64,000 nt of DNA from Scatomorpha sp040765295 (GCA_040765295.1 JAXGSB010000001.1:124001-188000); one strand, 5' to 3'; shown: positions 26,800-34,803, numbered from the stretch's first letter. The notes: generated by a model not told the origin, from the sequence alone. Made by a program: numbers and translations.

Positions 26800-27294
26800 C
26801 TATCTTTTAAGCAGCATTTCAAACTCGGAGATTTCCCCTCTGGGGACCTTCTGGCTTAGCTTATGGCCCGTGAAAGAAAAGCCGCATTTCTTGTAGAACC
26901 CGATTGCGTTTTGGTTCCCTTCGAGCACAAACAAAACGACGGAAGGGGAAGGCAAAAGTTCAAGGCATTTATTCAGCAGAGCCTTGCCTATTCCCTTCTT
27001 CTGATATTTTTGAAGAACATACAGAGCCACAAGCTCGGAAGACGGCTTGATGCTAGCAAAGTCTCGAGATTCAGGGAAATAGTTAGCAAAGCCGACAACC
27101 TCGCCCTCGACAAGGGCAACAAGAGTGTTCTGCGGGTAGTCAAAAGCGAAACGCAAACATTTTTCCAAGCTCCTGCCGTCTAAAAATTCCTGCGGCATGA
27201 GCCCTGCATATGTTTCGTTCCAAGAACTGTAGTGGACAAAGGCCTTGCCCCTTTTTTCGTCATCGCTTACGGCTTCTTTTATAATATAGTCCAT
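26800..27294 (-). CDS. GNAT-family N-acetyltransferase
   Basis: A 164-residue GCN5-related acetyltransferase. The fold is visible as YSSWNETYAGLMPQEFLD (an N-terminal motif common in this subgroup), ELVALYVLQKYQKKGIGKALL with the acetyl-CoA loop (QKKGIGKA for QxxGxG/A), and GNQNAIGFYKKCGFSFTGH near the end. Substrate unknown. It is flanked by the rplT terminator and by the macro gene and appears monocistronic. Confidence 0.88.
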   Translation of the reverse strand: MDYIIKEAVSDDEKRGKAFVHYSSWNETYAGLMPQEFLDGRSLEKCLRFAFDYPQNTLVALVEGEVVGFANYFPESRDFASIKPSSELVALYVLQKYQKKGIGKALLNKCLELLPSPSVVLFVLEGNQNAIGFYKKCGFSFTGHKLSQKVPRGEISEFEMLLKR

Positions 27295-27360
27295 TGTTAC
27301 GCCTCAATAAACATATTTTCACTTTATTTCCCGGCGATTTTATCATACATCGGTTTATGC

Positions 27361-27423
27361 AAAAAAAGAAGCCTCGGCGTCCGTTTTAGCGGAGTTTCCG
27401 CAACAGCGCCCAAGGCGTTCTTC
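27361..27423 (-). terminator. Terminator of the infC-rpmI-rplT operon
   Basis: On the minus strand GAAG and GCCTTGGGCG pair with CGCCGAGGC and CTTC, with one mismatch or bulge, around a loop of about 27 bases that has its own small stem. Seven T follow directly. Confidence 0.75.
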
Positions 27424-27445
27424 TATATTTTTTATGCCCTAGAGT

Positions 27446-27799
27446 TTAAAGAGCAGCCTTTGCCTTTTCGCAGAGTGCGGTGAAGGCTTCGGGATTGTGA
27501 ATGGCTGTCTCCGAGAGCATTTTTCTGTTCATCTCGATGCCGGCAAGTGTGAGACCGTGCATGAAAGTGGAATAGTTCATTCCGTTCAGCTTGCAGGCGG
27601 CCGAGATGCGGCTTATCCAAAGACGGCGGAAGTCTCTCTTCCTCTGCTTGCGGCCGACATAGGCGTAAACGCCCGACTTCATAAGCTGCTGCTTTGCCAT
27701 TCTGAAATGGCGAGACTTATTTCCCCAATAACCCTTTGCCAGCCCTAAGACCTTCTTTCTTCTGGCGCGAGTGCTTTTTGCATTTTTAATTCTGGCCAT
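27446..27799 (-). CDS. rplT: 50S ribosomal protein L20
   Basis: A 117-residue protein beginning MARIKNAKSTRARRKKVLGLAKGYWGNKS, the standard basic L20 N-terminus, and continuing FRMAKQQLMKSGVYAYVGRKQRKRDFRRLWISRI. It helps early assembly of the large subunit. In Bacillota it also binds its operon leader to repress infC-rpmI-rplT. It is the last gene of the operon, 13 bp after rpmI, with a GAGGAGG site. Confidence 0.98.
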   Translation of the reverse strand: MARIKNAKSTRARRKKVLGLAKGYWGNKSRHFRMAKQQLMKSGVYAYVGRKQRKRDFRRLWISRISAACKLNGMNYSTFMHGLTLAGIEMNRKMLSETAIHNPEAFTALCEKAKAAL

Positions 27800-27812
27800 A
27801 ATTATCCTCCTC

Positions 27813-28016
27813 TTACTTGTACGGAATCATGCGCTTGATGGCGATGACATTTGTTGCGTCTGCATAGCCGCCCTTGCGAAGATTTCTCTTGCGTTTGGGA
27901 GTTTTTCCATGGCCGGTCGCAAGGTGAGACTTATATGCGCAGGCGCGCTTTACCTTGCCGGATTTGGTGAGACGGAATCTCTTTTTTGATCCTGAGTGTG
28001 TTTTTACCTTAGGCAT
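27813..28016 (-). CDS. rpmI: 50S ribosomal protein L35
   Basis: A 67-residue protein beginning MPKVKTHSGSKKRFRLTKSGKVKR, diagnostic for L35. It ends NVIAIKRMIPYK. It lies between infC and rplT in the conserved order, with GGAGG 9 bases before the ATG. Confidence 0.98.
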   Translation of the reverse strand: MPKVKTHSGSKKRFRLTKSGKVKRACAYKSHLATGHGKTPKRKRNLRKGGYADATNVIAIKRMIPYK

Positions 28017-28046
28017 TGATGTTCATCCTCCAATGAATATGCGACT

Positions 28047-28634
28047 TTAGGCCTTCCCGGCCTCATCGCTTTCTTTTTCTTCCTTTTCTTCCTGACTCTT
28101 TCTCTTTTTAAGCGCTGCCGGAGAGAGCGGCGAGAGGAATATTGACATGAAACGGCCGTCCAATCTGGGGCTTGCATCCAAACTTGCAATATCAACGCAG
28201 TTTTCAGCGAAGTCCAAAAGCAGCTTCTCTCCTATATGTGTGTGAGCCATTTCACGGCCGCGGAATCGCACGGTGACCTTAAGCCTGTCTCCGTTTTCAA
28301 GAAACCTTCTGCCGTTGCGAAGCTTAACATTCACATCGTGTTCGCCGATGCCCGGAGACATGCGAATCTCTTTTACCTCCACAACATGCTGCTTTTTTCG
28401 GGCCTCCTTCTCGCGCTTGGACTGTTCAAAGCGGAACTTGCCGTAATCGATAAGTCTGCACACGGGCGGATTTGCCTGGGGGGCAACCTTCACAAGATCA
28501 AGACCCGCCTCATGGGCAATATCAAGAGCCTTGTCCGCCGACATAATTCCAAGCTGCTCTCCGTTTTCGGAAATGAGACGCAGTTCGCGATCCCTTATTT
28601 CTTCGTTGATTTCATAATCCGTGCTGGCTATCAA
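28047..28634 (-). CDS. infC: Translation initiation factor IF-3, non-ATG start
   Basis: About 195 residues. The N-terminal domain reads DYEINEEIRDRELRLISENGEQLGIMS and the C-terminal domain has VKEIRMSPGIGEHDVNVKLR and FRGREMAHTHIGEKLL, all standard IF-3. IF-3 blocks subunit joining and checks the start codon. The open frame to 28790 is rejected: it overlaps the promoter and leader. After GGAGG the possible starts are TTG (28634) and ATA (28631, reading IASTDYEI). A rare start is expected because IF-3 limits its own synthesis by rejecting non-standard start codons. The last ~25 residues are a Lys/Glu-rich tail longer than in many homologues. Confidence 0.95.
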   Translation of the reverse strand: MIASTDYEINEEIRDRELRLISENGEQLGIMSADKALDIAHEAGLDLVKVAPQANPPVCRLIDYGKFRFEQSKREKEARKKQHVVEVKEIRMSPGIGEHDVNVKLRNGRRFLENGDRLKVTVRFRGREMAHTHIGEKLLLDFAENCVDIASLDASPRLDGRFMSIFLSPLSPAALKKRKSQEEKEEKESDEAGKA

Positions 28635-28646
28635 AAACACCTCCAT

Positions 28647-28708
28647 AAAAAAGAAAACGAGTGCAAAAGGCACCCGCAAAGCATCACAAGGCAGCAAATC
28701 TGCCCTTG
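28647..28708 (-). ncRNA. L20-type leader with transcription attenuator (infC operon)
   Basis: The transcript from the promoter at 28806-28778 would carry a ~135-base leader. In it CTGCC/GGCAG arms (28700-28708 with 28687-28694) form one hairpin. A second one, GCACCCG with CGAGTGC (28676-28658), is followed on the minus strand by TTTTCTTTTTT, a classic intrinsic terminator just before the infC ribosome site. This is the layout of the L20 leader, where L20 binding promotes termination. The assignment rests on position and structure; an exact match to the L20-binding core was not verified. Confidence 0.65.
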
Positions 28709-28777
28709 ATATAGACCTCTTCGAAAAATCTTGAGGTGAGAGTGGCGGAGCCCTCTGCTTTATTTTGAAGCATCGGA

Positions 28778-28806
28778 ATTTTAACATCAATTTTTAAGTC
28801 TGTCAA
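28778..28806 (-). promoter_or_regulatory. Sigma-A promoter of infC-rpmI-rplT
   Basis: On the minus strand a perfect TTGACA (28806-28801) and TAAAAT (28783-28778) are 17 bp apart. It lies back to back with the hprK promoter. Confidence 0.85.
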
Positions 28807-28841
28807 GTTTTTGTATAAAAAACCGCAACTTAGCAAGAATA

Positions 28842-28869
28842 TTGAAAAATCACGTGATTGTGGTAAAAT
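28842..28869 (+). promoter_or_regulatory. Predicted promoter of the hprK-whiA operon
   Basis: TTGAAA (28842-28847) and TAAAAT (28864-28869) are 16 bp apart, with hprK starting 27 bp further on. The spacer contains AATCACGTGATT, a 12-bp perfect palindrome (28849-28860), which could be an operator. Confidence 0.6.
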
Positions 28870-28896
28870 ATTCCAAAGCCTAAGGAGAGAAGTACA

Positions 28897-29835
28897 ATGA
28901 AAAAATATTCTGTATTACTTCAAGACGTCGTTAAGACAAAGGAGCTCCACGTATTCTACAAATCCGAAACCTACTCCGAACAGAAAATATATATCCCGGA
29001 TATAAACAGGCCGGCTCTGCAGCTTGCCGGGTTTTACACATATTTTGATGAAAAACGTCTTCAAGTAATAGGCCGAGTTGAGGGCACCTATTTGGAGGGA
29101 CTGAGCGATGAGCGCCGTAAGGCCGCGCTTATGAATCTCCTTAAATACAATATACCCGGACTGATATTCTGCCACAATGTAGAGCCCTTTCCCGAGGTCT
29201 ATGAATTGGCTCAAATCTACGGCAAAAACATCCTGGTTACGGATGAAGATACATCCACATTCATAGCCGACCTCATTGACTATCTAAGAACGGAACTCGC
29301 CCCCAGAGAGACTCTGCACGGAGTTTTGATAGAGGTTCACGGCGAGGGTCTGCTCATAAGGGGCGACTCGGGTATAGGTAAAAGCGAGACGGCGCTCGAG
29401 CTCATAAAGCGCGGTCACAGACTCATAGCCGACGACGCTGTCGAGATAAGAAGGGTATCGAACAATGAAATAAACGGGACAGCTCCGGAGATTATCCGCT
29501 ATTATATGGAGCTTCGGGGCATAGGAGTAATCGATGTGCAAAGAATCTTCGGGGTCGGGGCGATAAAGCCCAGCACCAATATCGATCTCATAGTAGACTT
29601 TGAGTTCTGGGACGATAAAAAAACCTACGACAGGCTGGGCGTCGCCACCGAGTATGATCAGCTTTTGGGAGTTAAGCTCCCGAGAATAACGATACCCGTG
29701 AGACAGGGACGAAACCTAGCCGTCATATTGGAGCTGGCCGCAATCAACAACAGACAGAAGAAGATGGGTTACAATGCGGCTGAGGAGCTGGCAAAGAAGT
29801 ACGATAAACTTGTTTCCGAGGGCATGGTAGATTGA
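28897..29835 (+). CDS. hprK: HPr kinase/phosphorylase
   Basis: A 312-residue bifunctional enzyme that phosphorylates HPr on Ser46 and reverses this, the core of carbon catabolite control in Bacillota. The C-terminal catalytic domain has the P-loop GDSGIGKSETALEL, then HRLIADDAVEI and MELRGIGVIDVQRIFGVGAI, the HprK signature. The N-terminal DRTGG-like domain is also present. An AAGGAGAG site precedes the ATG. Its stop overlaps the murB start. Confidence 0.97.
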   Translation: MKKYSVLLQDVVKTKELHVFYKSETYSEQKIYIPDINRPALQLAGFYTYFDEKRLQVIGRVEGTYLEGLSDERRKAALMNLLKYNIPGLIFCHNVEPFPEVYELAQIYGKNILVTDEDTSTFIADLIDYLRTELAPRETLHGVLIEVHGEGLLIRGDSGIGKSETALELIKRGHRLIADDAVEIRRVSNNEINGTAPEIIRYYMELRGIGVIDVQRIFGVGAIKPSTNIDLIVDFEFWDDKKTYDRLGVATEYDQLLGVKLPRITIPVRQGRNLAVILELAAINNRQKKMGYNAAEELAKKYDKLVSEGMVD

Positions 29836-30758
29836 AATATACAAGGATTTCCGAAAATGCGGCAGATGAGATAAGCAGAAGATTGCCTAAGCTTCATATG
29901 CTCAGAGACGAGGATATGAAAAAACACTGCTCTTTCAAGATTGGCGGAAAAGTCAGAGCGCTTGCCGAACCCGAGAGTGAGGATGAGCTAATTGCCCTGC
30001 TCTCGGCGCTTAAAGAAATGGGTATTCGCCCGCTCATAATGGGCAGAGGAACAAATATCCTCTTTAAAGACTCCTATATGGACTTTCTTATACTCAGAAT
30101 CCACGACAGAATGAGCGGAGTTAGGCGAAAAGACGAAAGCCTTCTTGCTCTTGCCGGAACAAGTCTTCGCACACTCGCCGAAAGCGCAAAAAAAGAGGGT
30201 CTTTCGGGCCTCGAATTTGCGGGCGAGATTCCGGGCGGCCTGGGCGGGGCCGTATTTATGAACGCCGGCGCCTTCGGCGGCGAGATGAAAGACGTTGTTT
30301 CATCCGTCTTCTCCATAGGCGAGAATCTCTCTCTTAAAGAGCGCACAAATGAAGAGCTGGACTTTTCCTACAGACACTCGGTGTTTGAGGAAAAAGAGGA
30401 CGAGTGCATAGTCAAGGTGAAGCTTTCTTTAAGTGTTGCGTCAACCGAAGAAATAGCCGAAAAAATGAGAGAAATCTGCGAAAAGCGCCGCAGCTCTCAG
30501 GTGATAAAGTTTCCCTCGGCGGGCAGTTTCTTCAAAAGACCCGAGGGATATTTTGCCGCCAAGTTCATAGACGAGGCGGGACTGAAGGGTTTAAGAGTCG
30601 GAGACGCCATGATTTCGGAGATGCACGCGGGCTTTCTTGTAAACGTGGGTTCTGCCACGGCGGCAGACGTTCTAAGGCTTATGGAAAAGGTGCAGAGCGA
30701 AGTTTTAAAGAAGTTCGGCGTTGAGCTCAAGCCCGAAGTCAGGATAATTGGAGGATGA
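29832..30758 (+). CDS. murB: UDP-N-acetylenolpyruvoylglucosamine reductase
   Basis: A 308-residue FAD enzyme of peptidoglycan precursor synthesis. FAD-binding stretches GRGTNILFKD and EIPGGLGGAVFMNAGAFGGE are visible. The catalytic serine lies in SAGSFFKRP, followed by GYFAAKFIDEAGLKGLRVG and MHAGFLVN. It starts with TTG at 29832, inside the hprK stop (TTGA), with GAGGG 8 bases upstream. Length fits the short (type II) MurB. Confidence 0.96.
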   Translation: MKYTRISENAADEISRRLPKLHMLRDEDMKKHCSFKIGGKVRALAEPESEDELIALLSALKEMGIRPLIMGRGTNILFKDSYMDFLILRIHDRMSGVRRKDESLLALAGTSLRTLAESAKKEGLSGLEFAGEIPGGLGGAVFMNAGAFGGEMKDVVSSVFSIGENLSLKERTNEELDFSYRHSVFEEKEDECIVKVKLSLSVASTEEIAEKMREICEKRRSSQVIKFPSAGSFFKRPEGYFAAKFIDEAGLKGLRVGDAMISEMHAGFLVNVGSATAADVLRLMEKVQSEVLKKFGVELKPEVRIIGG

Positions 30759-30759
30759 T

Positions 30760-31629
30760 ATGCAGATACTTTTGATTTCAGGTCTCTCCGGCGCAGGAAA
30801 GACAAGAGTTGCAAATATTTTAGAGGACATGGACTATTACTGCGTAGACAACATGCCCATAGCCCTCTTGCCTCGATTTGTTGAGCTCTGCAGCGCAACC
30901 AAGGGCAGGTACGACAAGGTCGGTCTTGTGGTAGATACGAGAGAGCGCGGGGATCTGGGCCAGTTTTTCAACATTATCGAAGAGCTTGAATCGCAGGACA
31001 TAGAGCTCTCCCTTCTTTTCATAGAGGCAAACAACAAAACCTTGGTGACGCGCTTTAAGGAGTCGAGGCGCCCGCATCCGCTGCAAAGCAAGGACGTGGA
31101 GCTCGAGGCGGCCATTGAGAAAGAGCGCGAAGTTCTCTCCTTCATAAGGGAGCGAGCCGACAAGATTATCAGTACCGACGGATTCTCTATCGCGCATCTC
31201 CAGAAGACCGTAACCGAGGCGTTCTCTTCGGGAGAGGAGAGCAAGAGCATGATGCTCAACATCAAGGCCTTCGGATATAAGTACGGACTTCCCACCGACG
31301 CAGACCTTGTCTTCGACGTGAGGTTTTTGCCGAACCCCTTCTATGTTGAAGAGCTTCGGAATCTCACGGGCATGGATAACGAGGTCTATGATTTTGTTAT
31401 GAGTTACCCCTCCGCTTGTGAATTTTTAGAGAAGCTCACGGAGCTCTTTTCGTTCCTGATACCCAAGTATGTGGAAGACGGAAGGTATTCCCTCACCGTG
31501 GGCATAGGATGTACCGGCGGCAGGCACCGCTCCGTCACAATCGCAAGGGCTTTGGCCGAGAGGCTTTCCGAAAAGCAGGGCATAAGTGTTCAGCTTTCTT
31601 GCCGCGATATCGACAGAAACGGAGCTTAA
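30760..31629 (+). CDS. rapZ: RNase adapter / nucleotide-binding protein RapZ (YvcJ)
   Basis: A 289-residue P-loop protein. Walker A is GLSGAGKTRVANILEDMDYYCVDNMP, here the start of the protein. The C-terminal half carries the conserved VGIGCTGGRHRSVTIA segment. In Bacillota YvcJ binds GTP and affects competence; in enterobacteria RapZ controls GlmS. The ATG at 30760 was chosen over TTG at 30748 because GGAGG sits 6 bases upstream, 1 base after the murB stop. It belongs to the conserved rapZ-glmR-whiA trio. Confidence 0.96.
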   Translation: MQILLISGLSGAGKTRVANILEDMDYYCVDNMPIALLPRFVELCSATKGRYDKVGLVVDTRERGDLGQFFNIIEELESQDIELSLLFIEANNKTLVTRFKESRRPHPLQSKDVELEAAIEKEREVLSFIRERADKIISTDGFSIAHLQKTVTEAFSSGEESKSMMLNIKAFGYKYGLPTDADLVFDVRFLPNPFYVEELRNLTGMDNEVYDFVMSYPSACEFLEKLTELFSFLIPKYVEDGRYSLTVGIGCTGGRHRSVTIARALAERLSEKQGISVQLSCRDIDRNGA

Positions 31630-31630
31630 A

Positions 31631-32620
31631 ATGAGCAGGCATTATATGACCCGCATAGTTGCCATAGGAGGAGGTACCGGACTTTCGGTGATGCTCCGAG
31701 GACTCAAGGCCTACAGCGAAAATCTCTGCGCCGTGGTCACTGTCAGCGACGACGGCGGCGGCTCCGGTATGCTGAGAGAAGACCTGGGCATGCCGCCTCC
31801 GGGAGATATTCGCAACTGCCTCAAGGCGCTGGCCAATACCGAGCAGCTCATGGAGGAGCTTTTGGACTACAGATTCAGCGAAGGCAGTTTAAAAGGTCAG
31901 AGTTTCGGAAATCTTTTTTTGGCCGCCCTCAACGGCATGAGCAAGAGCTTCGACGAAGCGGTATATAAAATGAGCCAGGTTCTGGCCATAACCGGCAGGG
32001 TTTTGCCGGTTTCAAACGAAGATATAAGACTTTCGGCAATTTTCGACGACGGATCAACCGTCGATGGTGAAAGCCGCATAGCCGAATATAAGCAGGGCAA
32101 TATAAAGCGCATTGAGAAGGTCTTTCTAAGACCCGAAAAACCGAAGGCGATTCCCGAAGTCATAGAGGCCATAGAAAAGGCCGAGCTCATTATCATGGGG
32201 CCGGGCTCTCTTTATACCTCCGTCATACCCAATCTCCTGGTCGACGGGGTTTCCGCGGCGATAAAACGCTCCAAGGCCATGAAGATCTATGTCATGAATC
32301 TTATGACGCAGGAGGGAGAAACAGAGGACTGCACCGCCTCGGAGCATGTGAAGGCCATCTTCGATGCAGCCGAGGGCAAGGTCTTCGACTATGTAATTGC
32401 CGATGTGAGCCGCATTCCGGCCATGGTATTGGACAGGTACGCGGAAACGGGAAACAGTCAAGTAGTTTTGGATAAAGAGGAGCTCTCTAAGCTGGGAGTC
32501 GAGCTCATAGAGCGAGAACTGGCAGTTTGGAAAAATGCCCTTGTGCGCCACGACCCCAATGTTCTCGCCCGGGAGATAATGGCGGTGTATAGGGAGCTTT
32601 CCGAGACCAAGGTATATTAG
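31631..32620 (+). CDS. glmR: Gluconeogenesis factor / UDP-GlcNAc-binding regulator GlmR (YvcK)
   Basis: A 329-residue CofD-like protein. It begins MTRIVAIGGGTGLSVMLRGLK a few residues in and has VVTVSDDGGGSGMLRE, PPPGDIRNCL and MGPGSLYTSVIPNLL, the family signature. YvcK proteins bind UDP-sugars and balance carbon flow into cell-wall synthesis. The ATG at 31631, with GGAG 6 bases before it, is 1 base after the rapZ stop. A longer open frame from 31586 is inside rapZ and is rejected. Confidence 0.95.
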   Translation: MSRHYMTRIVAIGGGTGLSVMLRGLKAYSENLCAVVTVSDDGGGSGMLREDLGMPPPGDIRNCLKALANTEQLMEELLDYRFSEGSLKGQSFGNLFLAALNGMSKSFDEAVYKMSQVLAITGRVLPVSNEDIRLSAIFDDGSTVDGESRIAEYKQGNIKRIEKVFLRPEKPKAIPEVIEAIEKAELIIMGPGSLYTSVIPNLLVDGVSAAIKRSKAMKIYVMNLMTQEGETEDCTASEHVKAIFDAAEGKVFDYVIADVSRIPAMVLDRYAETGNSQVVLDKEELSKLGVELIERELAVWKNALVRHDPNVLAREIMAVYRELSETKVY

Positions 32621-32631
32621 AGATTGATAAG

Positions 32632-33531
32632 ATGTCATTTTCCTCTGATATAAAGGCCGAACTTTGCAAAATCCCCATACAGGCGCGCGCGGCGGCTGTG
32701 GCGGAATCTTACGGCATTTTGCTGCATGCGGGCAGTTTCGAGCCCGGACTCATACGCATAATGAGCCGAAGCGAAGATGTGAAGCTTCGGGCGGTGAGAC
32801 TGTTTAAAAAAGCCTTCAACTTGGACTTCGACTATGTTTCCGAGAAGGATGAGCCCGGACTTAAAAAGCTCCGCATGGAAGATATTGTAAAGATAGAGAA
32901 GATATACAACGCCTTCGGCTTCGAAACGAGAGATGTCACGGTACACCATATAAATCTTGCGGTTCTTGAAAGAGAGGAGCATAAAACAGCCTTCTTGCGC
33001 GGGAGCTTCCTGACAGGAGGGACAATGACCGACCCCGACAAGCAGTTCAATCTCTCGATAGTCTGCGCCCACAGGGCTGTGGCGAGGGAGATGAGGGCTT
33101 TGCTCATGGAGCTCGGCTTCGAACCGCTTTTTTCGGAGCGGGCGACAAGCTCGGCAAACTATTTCAGGCGCTCCGAGCTTATCTCGGACTTTCTCACCAC
33201 AATCGGCGCTCCGGTGGCGGCAATGAGGGTGTTAAACGCCAAGATAGAGCGCGATATGAGAAATAAGATAACAAGGCAGATAAACTGTGACGATGCGAAC
33301 ACCTCCAAGCAGGTCGAGGCCGCCGAGCGACAGCTCGAGGAGGTAAGGAAGATATTTATGAGTCCAATGGGCGAGAGTCTTTCGGATGAGCTGCACGAGG
33401 CCGCCATGCTTCGCTTCTCAAACCCCTCGGCATCCATTTCGGATCTCGCTCGGCTTGCGGTGCCGCCGATAAGCAAATCTGCAATGAGCAGCCGACTGCG
33501 CAGACTTTCGGAGCTGGCAAAAAAACTGTAA
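32632..33531 (+). CDS. whiA: DNA-binding protein WhiA
   Basis: A 299-residue protein of the WhiA family, with a LAGLIDADG-like N-terminal part (FLRGSFLTGGTMTDPDK) and a C-terminal helix-turn-helix. The latter includes NPSASISDLARLAVPPISKSAMSSRLRRL. WhiA influences sporulation or cell division and chromosome segregation in Gram-positive bacteria. Length and both domains are normal. The ribosome site before the ATG is weak, 11 bp after glmR, so coupling is likely. A strong terminator follows. Confidence 0.95.
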   Translation: MSFSSDIKAELCKIPIQARAAAVAESYGILLHAGSFEPGLIRIMSRSEDVKLRAVRLFKKAFNLDFDYVSEKDEPGLKKLRMEDIVKIEKIYNAFGFETRDVTVHHINLAVLEREEHKTAFLRGSFLTGGTMTDPDKQFNLSIVCAHRAVAREMRALLMELGFEPLFSERATSSANYFRRSELISDFLTTIGAPVAAMRVLNAKIERDMRNKITRQINCDDANTSKQVEAAERQLEEVRKIFMSPMGESLSDELHEAAMLRFSNPSASISDLARLAVPPISKSAMSSRLRRLSELAKKL

Positions 33532-33534
33532 AAA

Positions 33535-33580
33535 AGATCTCTCCGCCCGCACTGAATGCGAGCGGAGAGATCTCTTTCTT
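33535..33580 (+). terminator. Terminator of the hprK-whiA operon
   Basis: AGATCTCTCCGC (33535-33546) and GCGGAGAGATCT (33562-33573) form a perfect 12-bp stem, extended by a short inner CGC/GCG pairing. CTTTCTT follows. The IS200-type element begins directly after it. Confidence 0.85.
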
Positions 33581-33679
33581 GTAGCACTTTAGTGCGATTT
33601 CAAATGTCGAAGACATTTGAAATCAATAAACCACCTGCTATGCAGGTGGAATGAAAGAAAGCTTTAGCTTAAAGTAAAA

Positions 33680-33737
33680 AACCTCCAGTGATATACTTTC
33701 TTTAGATTTGCCAATCAAAGAAAGAAACAAAGGAGGT
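33680..33737 (+). promoter_or_regulatory. Leader hairpin sequestering the tnpA ribosome site
   Basis: ACCTCC (33680-33685) is complementary to the ribosome site GGAGGT (33732-33737). Between them CTTTCTTT and AAAGAAAG also pair. The long stem would hide the ribosome site, as known for IS200, keeping transposase levels low. Confidence 0.65.
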
Positions 33738-33744
33738 TCCATCC

Positions 33745-34215
33745 ATGGATAAGAATAGTTTATCACATACACGCTGGGAGTGTAAATATCACCTGGTGTT
33801 TGCCCCAAAGTATCGTCGACAAGAGATATATGGAAAACTAAAGGTAGATATTGGAAAAATCTTAAGAGATTTGTGCGAAAGAAAAGGAATCGAAATAATC
33901 GAAGCAGAGTTATGTAGAGATCATGTGCATATGCTAGTGAGAATACCCCCGAAATTTAGTGTGAGTGAAATCATGGGCTATCTAAAAGGAAAGAGTGCGT
34001 TAATGATATTCGATCGTCATGCAAATTTGAAGTATAAATACGGTAATCGACATTTTTGGTGTAGGGGTTACTACGTTGATACAGTGGGAAAAAATGCAAA
34101 ACGCATAGAGGAGTATATACAACGTCAAATACAAGAAGATCAGGTCAACGATCAAATAAGTTTGAAAGAATATATAGATCCGTTTACGGGTAAGCCGGTA
34201 AAAGGAAACAAATAA
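33745..34215 (+). CDS. tnpA: IS200-like Y1 transposase TnpA
   Basis: A 156-residue HUH/Y1 transposase. It begins with SHTRWECKYHLVFAPKYRR, shows the metal-binding HUH as H60-V61-H62 (RDHVHMLV) and the catalytic tyrosine in RGYYVDTVGKN (Y109 or Y110). The KFSVSEIMGYLKGKSAL stretch is also typical. It excises and inserts single-stranded DNA circles at hairpin ends. The frame is intact, so it may be active. Confidence 0.95.
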   Translation: MDKNSLSHTRWECKYHLVFAPKYRRQEIYGKLKVDIGKILRDLCERKGIEIIEAELCRDHVHMLVRIPPKFSVSEIMGYLKGKSALMIFDRHANLKYKYGNRHFWCRGYYVDTVGKNAKRIEEYIQRQIQEDQVNDQISLKEYIDPFTGKPVKGNK

Positions 34216-34360
34216 CCGCTTAAGCGGTCAGAGCCGCTTTAGCGGTGTTGGGAAATTAGTGCGATTGGCAAATCATTCAATGCGCCATCAGGCGCTGCTA
34301 GTAATAAGCCCTTATAGGGCGTGTGCAAACCACCGGCTAAGCCGGTGGTTATGATTAAGG

Positions 34361-34627
34361 TCAGTCTTCGAGAAGATAGCGCCTAAGCATATCCTGTAAA
34401 AGCTCATCTCTGTCGAGGCGGACAATCAAGGCTCTGGCCCCCTCGTGATTGGTTATATATGTGGGATCCTCAGAGATGATGTAGCCTACCAGCTGGTTTA
34501 TGGGGTTATATCCCTTTTTCTCCAGCGATGCGTATACTCTTTTTAGAATATCACGCTTGTCGTTGCTCTCGTCCGAGAACGTAAATTTTTTTGTCTCGTT
34601 AGAGTTGTCTCTAAGCTCAAAATCCAT
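34361..34627 (-). CDS. ireB: IreB-family regulatory phosphoprotein (UPF0297)
   Basis: An 88-residue protein beginning MDFELRDNSNETKKFTFSDE, close to the conserved start of the IreB/YrzL family. It continues with VYASLEKKGYNPINQLVGYIISEDPTYITNH. IreB is a substrate of the PASTA Ser/Thr kinase IreK and affects cephalosporin resistance in enterococci; the threonines lie in the N-terminal part. The ATG at 34627 has GGAGTG 6 bases upstream. In many Bacillota it leads an operon with ruvX and yrzB; here it is alone. The IS200 element ends about at its stop codon. Confidence 0.93.
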   Translation of the reverse strand: MDFELRDNSNETKKFTFSDESNDKRDILKRVYASLEKKGYNPINQLVGYIISEDPTYITNHEGARALIVRLDRDELLQDMLRRYLLED

Positions 34628-34803
34628 AATATCACTCCGTTTCGTCCTCAAATTCTGTGTCCTTATATTCTAGCAAATTTCGGCTGAAAAGAAAAGAGAA
34701 ACCCTTATATTTAAGCAAAAAAGAGTGAAATTCCAGGAAAAAATTAAAATTTACGGATTGTAGATTGAAAATTCCGACAAAAAGGCTGAAAATAAGGTGA
34801 ATC

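Larger units (their letters stand above)
33581..34355 (+). mobile_element. IS200/IS605-family insertion sequence (tnpA only)
   Basis: The element has one Y1 transposase gene and subterminal hairpins instead of inverted repeats. The left-end hairpin is CCACCTGC-TAT-GCAGGTGG (33631-33649), the right-end one CCACCGGC-TAA-GCCGGTGG (34330-34348). Both share the stem core and a three-base loop, as expected for single-stranded transposition. Extra hairpins lie at 33598-33622, 34216-34227 and 34283-34297. TTAGTGCGATT occurs on both sides of the gene (33589-33599, 34256-34266). Exact ends are uncertain by about 15 bases. No tnpB accessory gene is present. It sits between the whiA terminator and the ireB stop codon, so it breaks no gene. 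Confidence 0.85.

Noticed and set aside
28635..28790. N-terminal extension of infC to an ATG at 28790
   Set aside because: It would overlap the promoter and the attenuator hairpins, and IF-3 proteins start next to DYEINEEIRDRE.
33590..34350. CRISPR array or repeat cluster
   Set aside because: The many short hairpins are different sequences and belong to the ends of an IS200 element; there are no regular repeats and spacers in the window.
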